34,621 nucleotides of DNA, taken from the NCBI GenBank assembly GCA_028693055.1, contig JAQUWD010000042.1, positions 1 through 34,621 of the forward strand. Direction: 5' to 3'. The translations under genes and the position numbers were made by a program. The DNA is from Eubacteriales bacterium (GTDB lineage: Bacteria; Bacillota; Clostridia; Christensenellales; Aristaeellaceae). How positions within the stretch are numbered: the stretch's first letter is position 1; every line of letters begins with the position of its first letter. Below are positions 24,707-32,091 of this stretch, piece after piece. The notes beneath the pieces were generated by a model that did no database searches, was not told where the DNA came from, and saw only the letters and a program-made list of their open reading frames with translations.

Positions 24707-25161
24707 CATTGGATCAAATAAGCCGTGCCAAAACGCCAGTCGGGAGGCCCAATGCCGACCGACGGCCTTGTAAGCCGCCCCCAAGCACAACCACCCACCC
24801 CTGCGCGGCCGCGCCGCGCAGGGGTGTAGGGGCACAGCTGTACCCTCATCGGGGCCATTGGATTAAATAAGCCGCGCAAAACGCAAAAACGCCAGTCGGG
24901 AGGCCTTATGCCGACCGACGGCCTCGTAAGCCACCCCCCAAGCACAACCGCCCACCCCTGCGCGGCCGCGCCGCGCAGTCTGGGGGGTGCAGGAGCACAG
25001 CCCTACCCTCATCGGAGCCATCAGATCAAATAAACCGTGCCAAAACGCCAGTCGGGAGGCTTTATGCCGACCGACGGCCTTGTAAGCCGCCCCCCAAGCA
25101 CAACCACCCACCCCTGCGCGGCCGCGCCGCGCAGTCCGGGGTGCAGGGGCACAGCCCCTGC
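24697..25161. repeat. Three tandem GC-rich repeat units of about 150-163 bases
   Basis: Units start at 24697, 24846 and 25009, each at TCATCGG(A/G)GCCAT. Shared blocks in order are GGATCAAATAAGCCGTGC-like sequence, ACGCCAGTCGGGAGGC, ATGCCGACCGACGGCC, CAAGCACAAC and CCACCCCTGCGCGGCCGCGC, then CGCGCAG and a GGGGCACAGC-like end. Each unit has two internal inverted repeats: GCCAGTCGG../..CCGACCGACGGC, and a very strong CTGCGCGGC/GCCGCGCAG stem with a 3-base loop. The last unit ends in a perfect hairpin (25143-25150 with 25154-25161) that abuts the response regulator stop. Units differ by small insertions and do not share one open frame, so they are not coding. They may be a clustered intergenic repeat. 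Confidence 0.85.
25143..25161 (-). terminator. Hairpin at the response-regulator stop
   Basis: GCAGGGGC-ACA-GCCCCTGC is a perfect 8-base stem immediately after the stop codon. No T-run follows, so termination efficiency is uncertain. Confidence 0.4.
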
Positions 25162-25797
25162 CTAGGCTAGCTTGAGGCGGTAGCCGCATTTGTAGACGGT
25201 TTCGATATATTCGCCGCCTAGTTTTTTCCGTAAACGTTGAACATGCACATCAACGGTGCGCGTTTCACCCATGCTTTGATAGCCCCATGCCTTGCGGAGA
25301 AGCTGCTCCCGGCTGACGGGGATGTCCGGCTTTTCCATCAGCGCGAGGAGGAGCGCAAGCTCCTGCGCCGTCAGCTCAATACGCCTGCCGTCCAGAAGGG
25401 CGACGCGCTCGGCTTCATTAACGGAGATTTCACAGGGCGCAGCGTTTCCGCCAATCAAAGCCTGTACTTTCGCGTTAAGGGCTTTGAGGGAGAAGGGGTG
25501 CACCAGTACGTCTGAATGGCCGTTGTATAAGGCCCGCAGATGAGTGCTCATGCGCCGGTCGTTGGTAATGAATAAAACGGGGCAGCCAATAGCCGCGGCT
25601 TGCTCAAACAACGGACGGCAGTTGATCCATTTCATGGACGCGTCCAGAAGAATCAGGGGAACCTCGTCAAGGGGGAATTCCGTGGAAAAATCATTCTGAT
25701 CACCGCAAAGCTTTACGTTGTGCTTCTCCCTTTTTAGGAAGTCGCAAAGCTTATGTGCGATCTGTTCGTTAGGTTCAAAAATTAAAATCGTTGCCAT
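25162..25797 (-). CDS. Orphan OmpR-family response regulator with degenerate receiver
   Basis: A 211-residue two-domain regulator. The receiver (about 1-115) keeps the phospho-acceptor position (LILLDASM, Asp52) and the switch Thr78 (VLFITND). The acidic metal-binding pair is reduced to Glu8-Pro9 (ILIFEPNEQ), and the invariant Lys before PF is His100 (VLVHPF). The C-terminal winged helix (about 125-211) is ordinary: ELTAQELALLLALM, VSREQLLRKAWGY, TRTVDVHVQRLRKKLG and YIETVYKCGYRL. No histidine kinase is adjacent. GAGGTGATC precedes the ATG. It may work without phosphorylation or with a different signal. It is separated from the pectin operon by the terminator at 25925-25953. Confidence 0.88.
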   Translation of the reverse strand: MATILIFEPNEQIAHKLCDFLKREKHNVKLCGDQNDFSTEFPLDEVPLILLDASMKWINCRPLFEQAAAIGCPVLFITNDRRMSTHLRALYNGHSDVLVHPFSLKALNAKVQALIGGNAAPCEISVNEAERVALLDGRRIELTAQELALLLALMEKPDIPVSREQLLRKAWGYQSMGETRTVDVHVQRLRKKLGGEYIETVYKCGYRLKLA

Positions 25798-25898
25798 GCG
25801 ATCACCTCACGTATATTATGACGTGCGAAGGTGTTGTTTTGTTGCATAAATTGTGAACAAACTGAAACGTTTGGAAAAATGATGGAAGCTCTGTTCTC

Positions 25899-25927
25899 TG
25901 TTTTAATTGAGATTCGTATTAAAAACA
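25899..25927 (+). repeat. Dispersed stem-loop motif, copy C
   Basis: TGTTTTAAT (25899-25907) pairs with ATTAAAAACA (25918-25927, one bulged A). The loop region contains TTGAGATTCGTAT (25907-25919), identical to copy A. Its right arm runs into the operon terminator. Confidence 0.55.
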
Positions 25928-25953
25928 GCAAGCAAAAGAATTTCGCTTGCTGT
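25918..25953 (-). terminator. Terminator of the second uronate operon
   Basis: A perfect 9-base stem ACAGCAAGC (25925-25933) / GCTTGCTGT (25945-25953) is followed on the minus strand by TTTTTAAT. It lies 45 bases after the aldolase stop. Confidence 0.85.
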
Positions 25954-25998
25954 ATAAAAAATATCATCAGCCCACAGCTGCTGTCTAGCTGTGTCCAG

Positions 25999-26892
25999 CT
26001 ACGCCATCTGAATCCGTTCCAGTAGCTCCCCTACCTTCCGGCTCTGCTCCAGCGTTACCTGCGGCAGCGGGAAGGTGCAGCGGGTGCTCTTAACAATCCC
26101 ACGCTGCTTTGCGGCTTCCTTGATGATGGGGATAAAGTTGCTCCCGATGGAATAAATCTCAAATAGCTGTTCAATGCGGCGCTGCCCCTTTACGATAGCA
26201 GCTAGGTCTCCCTGCCGTAGCGCCTCTGCGCAGGCGACGCAGGCCTCTGGGTAAAAATTTGATAGCCCGGCGATACAGCCGTTTCCACCGGATAATACGT
26301 TGGCGGTCAGATTGTCGTCAAAGCCGGAGTAGATTTCAAAGTCCGGATAGTAAGGCTTAAGTAGCTTTATTAGCTCCCGAGTGTGCCCCATGCCGGGAAT
26401 GGTGTCCTTGATACCGACAATGTTGTCATGGCTTTGCTTTAAGCGAAGCACAACCTCCGGCGCGATGGAGTAACCCGTTCGGTCGGGAAAGTTGTATAGA
26501 TAAACCTTTCCCTCAATCTGCGGGATGAGCCCGTGAAAATACTGATAAATAGCCTCGTTGTCCAAGGGAAAGTAGTAGGGCGAAATGAGGATTATAGCGT
26601 CCGCGCCTTTTTTCAAGCATTCGTTGGAAAAAGGAACGATTTCCTCGGCGTTCATGCTGCCTGTGCCGATCAATAGCCTCGTCCTGCGCTTCATGACAGA
26701 AATGGCGTAATCCGCTAGCTCCCGGCGCATGGCAAGCGGCATGGCAAAAAATTCGCCGATACTTCCTAATACGAGCACACCGTCGATTCCTTTTTGAAGT
26801 AGGTTTTCATAGAGCGCTCCGTTGCTTGATAAATCCAAACCGCCGTTCTCGTCAAATAAGGTAATCGCCGGCGTAATATAGGCAGCGTTCAT
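25999..26892 (-). CDS. DapA-family aldolase, probable 2-keto-3-deoxy sugar-acid aldolase
   Basis: A 297-residue class I aldolase of the dihydrodipicolinate synthase / N-acetylneuraminate lyase family. The Schiff-base Lys162 is in VGIKDTIPG, the proton-relay Tyr133 in YLYNFPDRTG, and the pyruvate carboxylate-binding motif is GSIGE (43-47) rather than GTTGE. It is last in the operon, 27 bases after the sugar-acid dehydratase, so it most likely cleaves the 2-keto-3-deoxy acid made there into pyruvate and an aldehyde. True dihydrodipicolinate synthase is unlikely in this setting. ATG 26892 is eight bases after AAAGGAAGG. Confidence 0.85.
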   Translation of the reverse strand: MNAAYITPAITLFDENGGLDLSSNGALYENLLQKGIDGVLVLGSIGEFFAMPLAMRRELADYAISVMKRRTRLLIGTGSMNAEEIVPFSNECLKKGADAIILISPYYFPLDNEAIYQYFHGLIPQIEGKVYLYNFPDRTGYSIAPEVVLRLKQSHDNIVGIKDTIPGMGHTRELIKLLKPYYPDFEIYSGFDDNLTANVLSGGNGCIAGLSNFYPEACVACAEALRQGDLAAIVKGQRRIEQLFEIYSIGSNFIPIIKEAAKQRGIVKSTRCTFPLPQVTLEQSRKVGELLERIQMA

Positions 26893-26919
26893 AGGCTATG
26901 CCTTCCTTTCGTACCGCGC

Positions 26920-28638
26920 TCAGTCTAACCCCGCGCCCTTCATGGCGGATAAAGCGTTTTGCGTATATCGCTTGTAAAAGCCTCGGCGCGGTTCCGGCGG
27001 CTTTACGCCCTTCTGCGCCCGCGCCTTGAGAGCGGCTTCCACCTCTTCCGGCGTAGCCGGTTTTCCGTGTAGCCCAACGATATTCAATGCCCTTTTCTCA
27101 ATGTCAAAGGCGATTAGGTCACCGTCCTCCACAAAGGCAATTGGGCCGCCTACGGCCGCCTCCGGGCTTACGTGGCCGATGGCCGCGCCCCGAGTCGCAC
27201 CGGAAAAACGCCCGTCCGTTACCAACGCCACCTTGCCGTTGAGGGCTTCGTCGCAGACAATGGCTTCCGTGGTCATTAGCATTTCCGGCATGCCGCAGCC
27301 TCGCGGGCCTTCATAGCGGATCACTAGAATATCTCCCGGCTGTATCTGCCGATTTACCACCGCCTGATAGGCGTTTTCCTCGTGATCAAAAACCCGGGCT
27401 GGGCCGGTGCAGCTCCGCTGCTCCTTGACGCAGGCGGAGTATTTTACCACGGAGCCTTCCGGCGCAAGGTTGCCCTTGAGGATGGCCACGCTTCCCTTTT
27501 CAGTTGCCTTCTCTCTGGGGAAAATAACATCCTCACGTTTCAGATGATAGTTGTCCAAATATCCTAGGTTACGGTCAAACCAATGCTCCTGCCATAAGGC
27601 TTCCAGATTGTCACCTAGACGCTTTCCCGTTACGGTCATCACGTCCAAATCCAACATATCCCGTAGCATCCATTCCACCATGGGTACCCCGCCCGCAAAC
27701 CAGAACGCTTCGGTTAAATGCTGGCCGCTGGGATATACGTTGGCTAGGTGGGGCGTTTGATGATTAATTTCGTCGAACAGCTCCATGGGCAGCTGTAACC
27801 CTAGCTCTCGAGCAATGCTGGGCAGATGAAGCGTTGCGTTGGTAGACCCACCAATGGCGCTATGCACGATGATGGCGTTGCGAAAAGCCGCCTCGGTCAT
27901 GATTTTGGAGGGCGTGAGCCCCATGGCCACCAGCTTCATCATCTGCCGTCCAGCGCTGCGTGCGCCCTCTAAAATGTCCCGCATGGTGGCGGGGCATAGA
28001 GCCGCGCCGGGTAAGGTAAGCCCCAGCGCCTCGGCCATGCATTGCATGGTGCTGGCTGTACCCAAAAAGGTGCACGCGCCCACAGAGGGACAGCCCGTCA
28101 GCTTGTAATCCCGAATTTCTTGAGGCTGAATAGCGTCCTTGCGCTTTTGACGCAAAGAAATATCCCCCGCTGCCAAACTGGTGGTCATATGGGGGCCGGG
28201 CCGCATGCTGCCGCCCGGAACAAAGATCGTGGGGATATCCATCCGTGCCGCCGCCTTTAAATGTGCGGGGATGGATTTATCACAGCTGGAGGATAGAATC
28301 ATACCGTCCCAAGGAACAGCGGAGGCGTGCAGCTCCACCATGTCCGCGATCGCCTCTCGGGAGGCCAAAATCACGTTCATCCCATCGTGACCTTGAGCGC
28401 AGCCGTCGCAGATATCGGTAACGTGATACTCTGCGGGATAGCCGCCGCTTTGCAGTACGCCATATTTGGCCTGCTCGCTTAGCTGATGAAGGTGCACGCT
28501 GCCCGGATGGGAATCTCCGTACACGTCCTCTACCAGAATCTGCGGCGAAGCAACATCCTGCTCGGTCCAGCCGCTGCCCATTTCCAGCGCGTCAAACTGG
28601 CTCCACAATAGCCGCTCCGCCTTGCTCCTCTGTTCCAT
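26920..28638 (-). CDS. IlvD/Edd-family sugar-acid dehydratase
   Basis: A 572-residue Fe-S dehydratase that would remove water from an aldonic acid to give a 2-keto-3-deoxy acid. Cysteine motifs for the cluster are ICDGCAQGHDG (77/80), SSSCDKSIP (119) and TGCPSVGACTFLGTAST (183/189). Other landmarks are IGGSTNATLHLPSIA, PRGCGMPEML and TDGRFSGATRG. True IlvD for branched-chain amino acids and Edd for 6-phosphogluconate are close relatives. The position between a GH4 galacturonidase and a keto-acid aldolase favours an aldonate such as gluconate, galactonate or a pentonate. ATG 28638 follows GGAGG; the gene begins 14 bases after the GH4 stop. Confidence 0.88.
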   Translation of the reverse strand: MEQRSKAERLLWSQFDALEMGSGWTEQDVASPQILVEDVYGDSHPGSVHLHQLSEQAKYGVLQSGGYPAEYHVTDICDGCAQGHDGMNVILASREAIADMVELHASAVPWDGMILSSSCDKSIPAHLKAAARMDIPTIFVPGGSMRPGPHMTTSLAAGDISLRQKRKDAIQPQEIRDYKLTGCPSVGACTFLGTASTMQCMAEALGLTLPGAALCPATMRDILEGARSAGRQMMKLVAMGLTPSKIMTEAAFRNAIIVHSAIGGSTNATLHLPSIARELGLQLPMELFDEINHQTPHLANVYPSGQHLTEAFWFAGGVPMVEWMLRDMLDLDVMTVTGKRLGDNLEALWQEHWFDRNLGYLDNYHLKREDVIFPREKATEKGSVAILKGNLAPEGSVVKYSACVKEQRSCTGPARVFDHEENAYQAVVNRQIQPGDILVIRYEGPRGCGMPEMLMTTEAIVCDEALNGKVALVTDGRFSGATRGAAIGHVSPEAAVGGPIAFVEDGDLIAFDIEKRALNIVGLHGKPATPEEVEAALKARAQKGVKPPEPRRGFYKRYTQNALSAMKGAGLD

Positions 28639-28652
28639 ACCGGTTCCTCCGC

Positions 28653-30047
28653 TTACTTAAACCATTCTTGAGGAAGATAAGCCCGCTGGTTTTCCAGCAT
28701 TTCATTAAACAGCTTCCGTCCAAGCTCCGGCTTCAAGGTCATCTGCGCGTCGTTCATGAAGGTGGTGAAGCCCAGCTCCCGGTCGCAGGTAAGAGCCGTG
28801 GTCAGCGTATTCTCCTGATTGGCTACATGCCGACCGATAATGGCCTGTAGGTTGCCGGGCAGCTCGCCCGCAAAGAGCGGTTCGATTTGATCCCGGGTGA
28901 AATAAGCGTTGGTTTCCACTACAGCGCCCAGCGGTAAATTGGGAATTTGACCCCGATTGGGCACGTTTACGTTGGACACGATGGGGTTGAGGCCCAAGAG
29001 CGCCTTTATCAGCAGATGGCCTTCCTCGCCGGAGGGCTTCATATCCATAGGCTCCTTGCCGGAAATCAAGTCTGCGGAGCGCTGCAAACGCTTGTGTAGA
29101 TCGTCCACCCGCCAATCCACCGTGGTCAAGCCGTACATCCAAGAGGTCACGGTCTCCGGGTCGGTCAGATACCAGCGGGGCATAAACTCCGCCAGATGCC
29201 GGTCTCCGGCGGCGGCGATCAAGCCAAACCGACGGAATAAGTCAAACTTTACCCGATGGGCGCAGGCGAAGGAGGAATTCATCCAGTTGGTATCCTTGCC
29301 CTCGTCGAAGCCGGTTTCCGCATACTTTTCGGCAAATTCGCGGTAAACGGGCATGAGGTCGTACCCCTTGTAGGAGGCTGAGGAAAGCCATGTAAAATGA
29401 TTGATGCCGGTTACGGTGGTATAAAGCTCGTGACGCTCCACGCCCGCTATGCCGCATTCCTTCTCCAGCATGGCGCATAGCAGCTTTTGGGTGCCGAAAA
29501 CCTCATGGCAGCAGCCAAAGGCCTTCACCTGCGGGAATACATGGTACAGCGTGCGCACGCAAAGGCTCATGGGGTTGGTGTAGTTGACCACCCACGCCTC
29601 GGGCGCGTAATCTCGAATCGCCTCGGCAATTTCTACATACATGGGGAGGGTGCGCATAGCGCGCATAAAGCCGCCCAAACCGATGGAATCGCCCACGGAT
29701 TGATAAATCCCGTACTTCTCCGGGGCGTGCACGTCGGAGCGCAATTCCTCAAAGGTCGCGGGCAGAATGGAGATAATAATGAAATCAGCGCCGGTCAGGG
29801 CTTCCTTCAAAGAGTCCGAAACCTCATACTTCCATGGAGATTTGGCTTCGGGATGGGCAGAAATCTTGTCGCCGATGATTTTATTGTTTTGGGCGGCCTG
29901 CTTGTCGATATCATAAAGGCGCACGGTGCCGCACATCTGAGCGTCCATGGCGATGTCCTTCATAAAGCCCCATGCCCAGCCCCGGGAACCTCCGCCAATG
30001 TAGGCGACCTTTAAGTTTTGTACGTCCTTTACGGGAGTAATGCTCAT
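28653..30047 (-). CDS. lplD: GH4-family alpha-galacturonidase (LplD-like)
   Basis: GH4 enzymes use NAD+ and a divalent metal to cut glycosides by an oxidation-elimination route. The 464-residue protein starts with the nucleotide-binding loop VAYIGGGSRGW (about 14-24). It carries the metal-binding CCH (Cys180-His181 in FGCCHEVFG) and GINHFTW (His217), with VVNYTNPM in between. These features and the length fit LplD-type alpha-galacturonidases more than maltose or cellobiose enzymes; alpha-glucuronidase of the same family is the alternative. There is no signal peptide, so it works on imported fragments. AAAGGAAG precedes ATG 30047, and a cre-like palindrome overlaps this site. Confidence 0.88.
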   Translation of the reverse strand: MSITPVKDVQNLKVAYIGGGSRGWAWGFMKDIAMDAQMCGTVRLYDIDKQAAQNNKIIGDKISAHPEAKSPWKYEVSDSLKEALTGADFIIISILPATFEELRSDVHAPEKYGIYQSVGDSIGLGGFMRAMRTLPMYVEIAEAIRDYAPEAWVVNYTNPMSLCVRTLYHVFPQVKAFGCCHEVFGTQKLLCAMLEKECGIAGVERHELYTTVTGINHFTWLSSASYKGYDLMPVYREFAEKYAETGFDEGKDTNWMNSSFACAHRVKFDLFRRFGLIAAAGDRHLAEFMPRWYLTDPETVTSWMYGLTTVDWRVDDLHKRLQRSADLISGKEPMDMKPSGEEGHLLIKALLGLNPIVSNVNVPNRGQIPNLPLGAVVETNAYFTRDQIEPLFAGELPGNLQAIIGRHVANQENTLTTALTCDRELGFTTFMNDAQMTLKPELGRKLFNEMLENQRAYLPQEWFK

Positions 30048-30060
30048 GGTAAGCGCTTCC
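30048..30060. promoter_or_regulatory. Cre-like palindrome at the GH4 ribosome site
   Basis: GGTAAGCGCTTCC is a near-perfect palindrome with the AAGCGCTT core common to CcpA/LacI-family operators. It sits between the Shine-Dalgarno bases and the start codon of the GH4 gene. Two outer positions do not match the CcpA consensus. Confidence 0.35.
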
Positions 30061-30083
30061 TTTCAGTATTTAGAGGAATCTGT

Positions 30084-31184
30084 TTATTTTGTCAGCGTTC
30101 TAGCCGCCTCGGTGCACATCAGCAAAAACGCGCCCATGCCATGGAGGTCGTTTACGCTGGTGGGGCGAGCGCAGTAGAAATCGTAATCGCCTACGCAGGT
30201 GCCGATGCAGACGTTTCCCAGCAGGACGCCGTTTTCATCCTTGCCAAGCCCATCAAGAACGGCTTGCGCCCCTCTCTTAGCCGATGAAAGCGCCTTTTCG
30301 TCCATCAGCCCAAGGCGTACCGCCTTCATCAGGGCGGCGGCATAGAGACAGGTGCAGGAGGTTTCCGTCCAGTTCTCCGGTCGGTCGCCCTTGTCCGTCA
30401 CCTGATACCAAAGGCCGGTGGCTTTATCCTGATAGGGAAGCAGCGCGGAAAGCAGCTCGCAGGAGATGGTTTCCAGCTTCCGACGGTTCTCGCTGCCCTC
30501 AGGCATGAAATCCGCCTCGCCCAGAAGCGCCACGGGAACCCAGCCCATGGAGCGTCCCCAGAACTCCGGGGAGCGACCGGTAACCGGGTCGGCCCAAGGC
30601 AGCTGACGGTCGTAATCCCAAGCGTGGTACCAAAGCCCGGTTGCGTCGTCACGGGTTTTCTCCCGCATCATTTCCGCCTGCTTCACGTCCAAATCAAAAT
30701 AATCGGGCCGGTCAAACTTTGCGCCGTATTCCGCCATAAAGGGGCCGCCCATGTACAGTCCGTCCAGCCACATTTGGTTATGATACCACAGCTTATGCCA
30801 GAAGCCGCCCTCGGGATTGCGAGGGAAACGTTCGATGTAATAGGCGATAACGTCCATCGCAGCCTTGTAGCGTTTGTCTCCCGTAGCCTCATAGAGCGGG
30901 AACAGCAAAATACCGGGCTGTAAATCGTCCAGCTGACCGGGATTGCAGGAGGTGATGTTGCCGTAGGGATCGATTAAGGAATCCACCCAAGCCTTGATGT
31001 ATTCCAGATAGCGCTTCTCTCCGGTGAGACGATAGGTTTCGTACACGCCGGACAAAAATACGCCCTGATGATAATGGAATCGTCCCTTAGGCGGCAGCTC
31101 CTGTGGCGCGAACTTTTTCATCAGCGTTTCGCAGCCAGCCTTGGCAGCCTCCAAAAAAACAGCGCTGGTCAATTCTTCTCTCAT
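30084..31184 (-). CDS. GH105 unsaturated rhamnogalacturonyl hydrolase
   Basis: A 366-residue (alpha/alpha)6-barrel enzyme like YteR/YesR that releases the unsaturated galacturonate from disaccharides made by rhamnogalacturonan lyases. The catalytic Asp141 is in HNQMWLDGLYMGGPF, the second acidic site in GQLDDLQPG (86-87), and the FWGRSMGW motif corresponds to the usual WGRGNGW. The end reads CARPTSVNDLHGMGAFLL, close to the family norm. No signal peptide. ATG 31184 follows GGAGAGG; the Met at 31208 lies upstream of that site and is dropped. It sits between the permease and GH4 genes with gaps of 24 and 36 bases. Confidence 0.93.
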   Translation of the reverse strand: MREELTSAVFLEAAKAGCETLMKKFAPQELPPKGRFHYHQGVFLSGVYETYRLTGEKRYLEYIKAWVDSLIDPYGNITSCNPGQLDDLQPGILLFPLYEATGDKRYKAAMDVIAYYIERFPRNPEGGFWHKLWYHNQMWLDGLYMGGPFMAEYGAKFDRPDYFDLDVKQAEMMREKTRDDATGLWYHAWDYDRQLPWADPVTGRSPEFWGRSMGWVPVALLGEADFMPEGSENRRKLETISCELLSALLPYQDKATGLWYQVTDKGDRPENWTETSCTCLYAAALMKAVRLGLMDEKALSSAKRGAQAVLDGLGKDENGVLLGNVCIGTCVGDYDFYCARPTSVNDLHGMGAFLLMCTEAARTLTK

Positions 31185-31208
31185 ATGTGTAGCCCTCTCC
31201 TTTTCCAA

Positions 31209-32090
31209 TCAGCCCTTAAGGCCGCTGGTGGCAATCCCCTCCACCAAGTATTTCTGTAGAAAAATGAAAATCAGCATTACCGGCAAAATGGACAAGGTGC
31301 TCATGGCAAACATCGCGCCGTAATCCGACGAGGAGCTGGGGTCGCAGAACAGCTTTAACGCGAGGCTGGCCGGGTACAGGGCGCTGTTGCGGATGTAAAG
31401 CAGTGCGGAAAGGAAATCGTCCCAACGCCAGATAAAGGAGAAAATGCCGGTGGTAATCAGCGCTGGGGTCAGCAGCGGAACGATGATTCGTAGAAAGATG
31501 CCATAGGTGGAGCAGCCGTCGATCTTTGCAGCCTCGTCCAAATCTCTGGGAACCCCGTCGATGAAGTTCACATTCAGGTAGACGAAGAAGCCCTGAATCG
31601 CGAAAAAGTAGGGAACAATCATCGGCAGGTAGGTACCCACCCAGTTCAGCTTATTATACCATAGATATTGAGGCACCATCAACACCTGCGCGGGCAGCAT
31701 CATGGTCACCAGCATAGCGGCGAATAGGAATTTGCGGCCAAAGAACTTCATCCGGCTAAACCCGTAGGCCACAATCGCGGAGGAGGCCACCGTTCCCACC
31801 GTGGCAACGGTGGAAATGAATAGCGAATTGGCAAAGAAGGTCATAAACGGAATCTTTCCGAAGCCCCGCAGACCGTTTGCGTAGTTCTCTCCCGTCCATA
31901 CCGTGGGAATGATCTGACCAGCGGTGGTAAAGATGGTGGTGGTCGGCTTGAAGGAGCTAAAAACCATCCATAGCAGGGGATAAACCATCACAAAGCCGAA
32001 CGCCAATACCAAAATATGATAAACGGTTCGTTTGGCGATCTCTTTTCGCCTGTAATCCGACAGATGCTTTTGCTGTGCGGCAACGTTCAT
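31209..32090 (-). CDS. Carbohydrate ABC transporter permease (MalG type)
   Basis: The second permease of the pectin-fragment importer, 293 residues, six membrane segments. EAA loop: DLDEAAKIDGCSTYGIFLRIIVPLLTP (about 188-214). ATG 32090 is chosen because GGGGGG lies seven bases upstream. It overlaps the stop region of the preceding permease within a few bases. No ATPase gene follows; instead the hydrolase genes do. Confidence 0.93.
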   Translation of the reverse strand: MNVAAQQKHLSDYRRKEIAKRTVYHILVLAFGFVMVYPLLWMVFSSFKPTTTIFTTAGQIIPTVWTGENYANGLRGFGKIPFMTFFANSLFISTVATVGTVASSAIVAYGFSRMKFFGRKFLFAAMLVTMMLPAQVLMVPQYLWYNKLNWVGTYLPMIVPYFFAIQGFFVYLNVNFIDGVPRDLDEAAKIDGCSTYGIFLRIIVPLLTPALITTGIFSFIWRWDDFLSALLYIRNSALYPASLALKLFCDPSSSSDYGAMFAMSTLSILPVMLIFIFLQKYLVEGIATSGLKG

Positions 32091-32091
32091 T

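Noticed and set aside
24260..25161. tRNA-Leu plus repeats as an integration (att) site
   Set aside because: There is no duplicated tRNA 3' end, integrase or phage gene in the window.
24697..25161. CRISPR array
   Set aside because: The units are about 150 bases long, only three, and similar throughout, without short repeats alternating with unique spacers.
24697..25189. Open frames on the minus strand across the GC-rich repeats, with repeated GRAGVGGCAWG-like peptide
   Set aside because: The frame shifts between units because of small indels, there is no start signal, and the peptide is a by-product of the DNA repeat.
25999..26892. Lysine-biosynthesis dihydrodipicolinate synthase
   Set aside because: Operon position after a sugar-acid dehydratase and GSIGE in place of the GTTGE motif favour a catabolic keto-acid aldolase.
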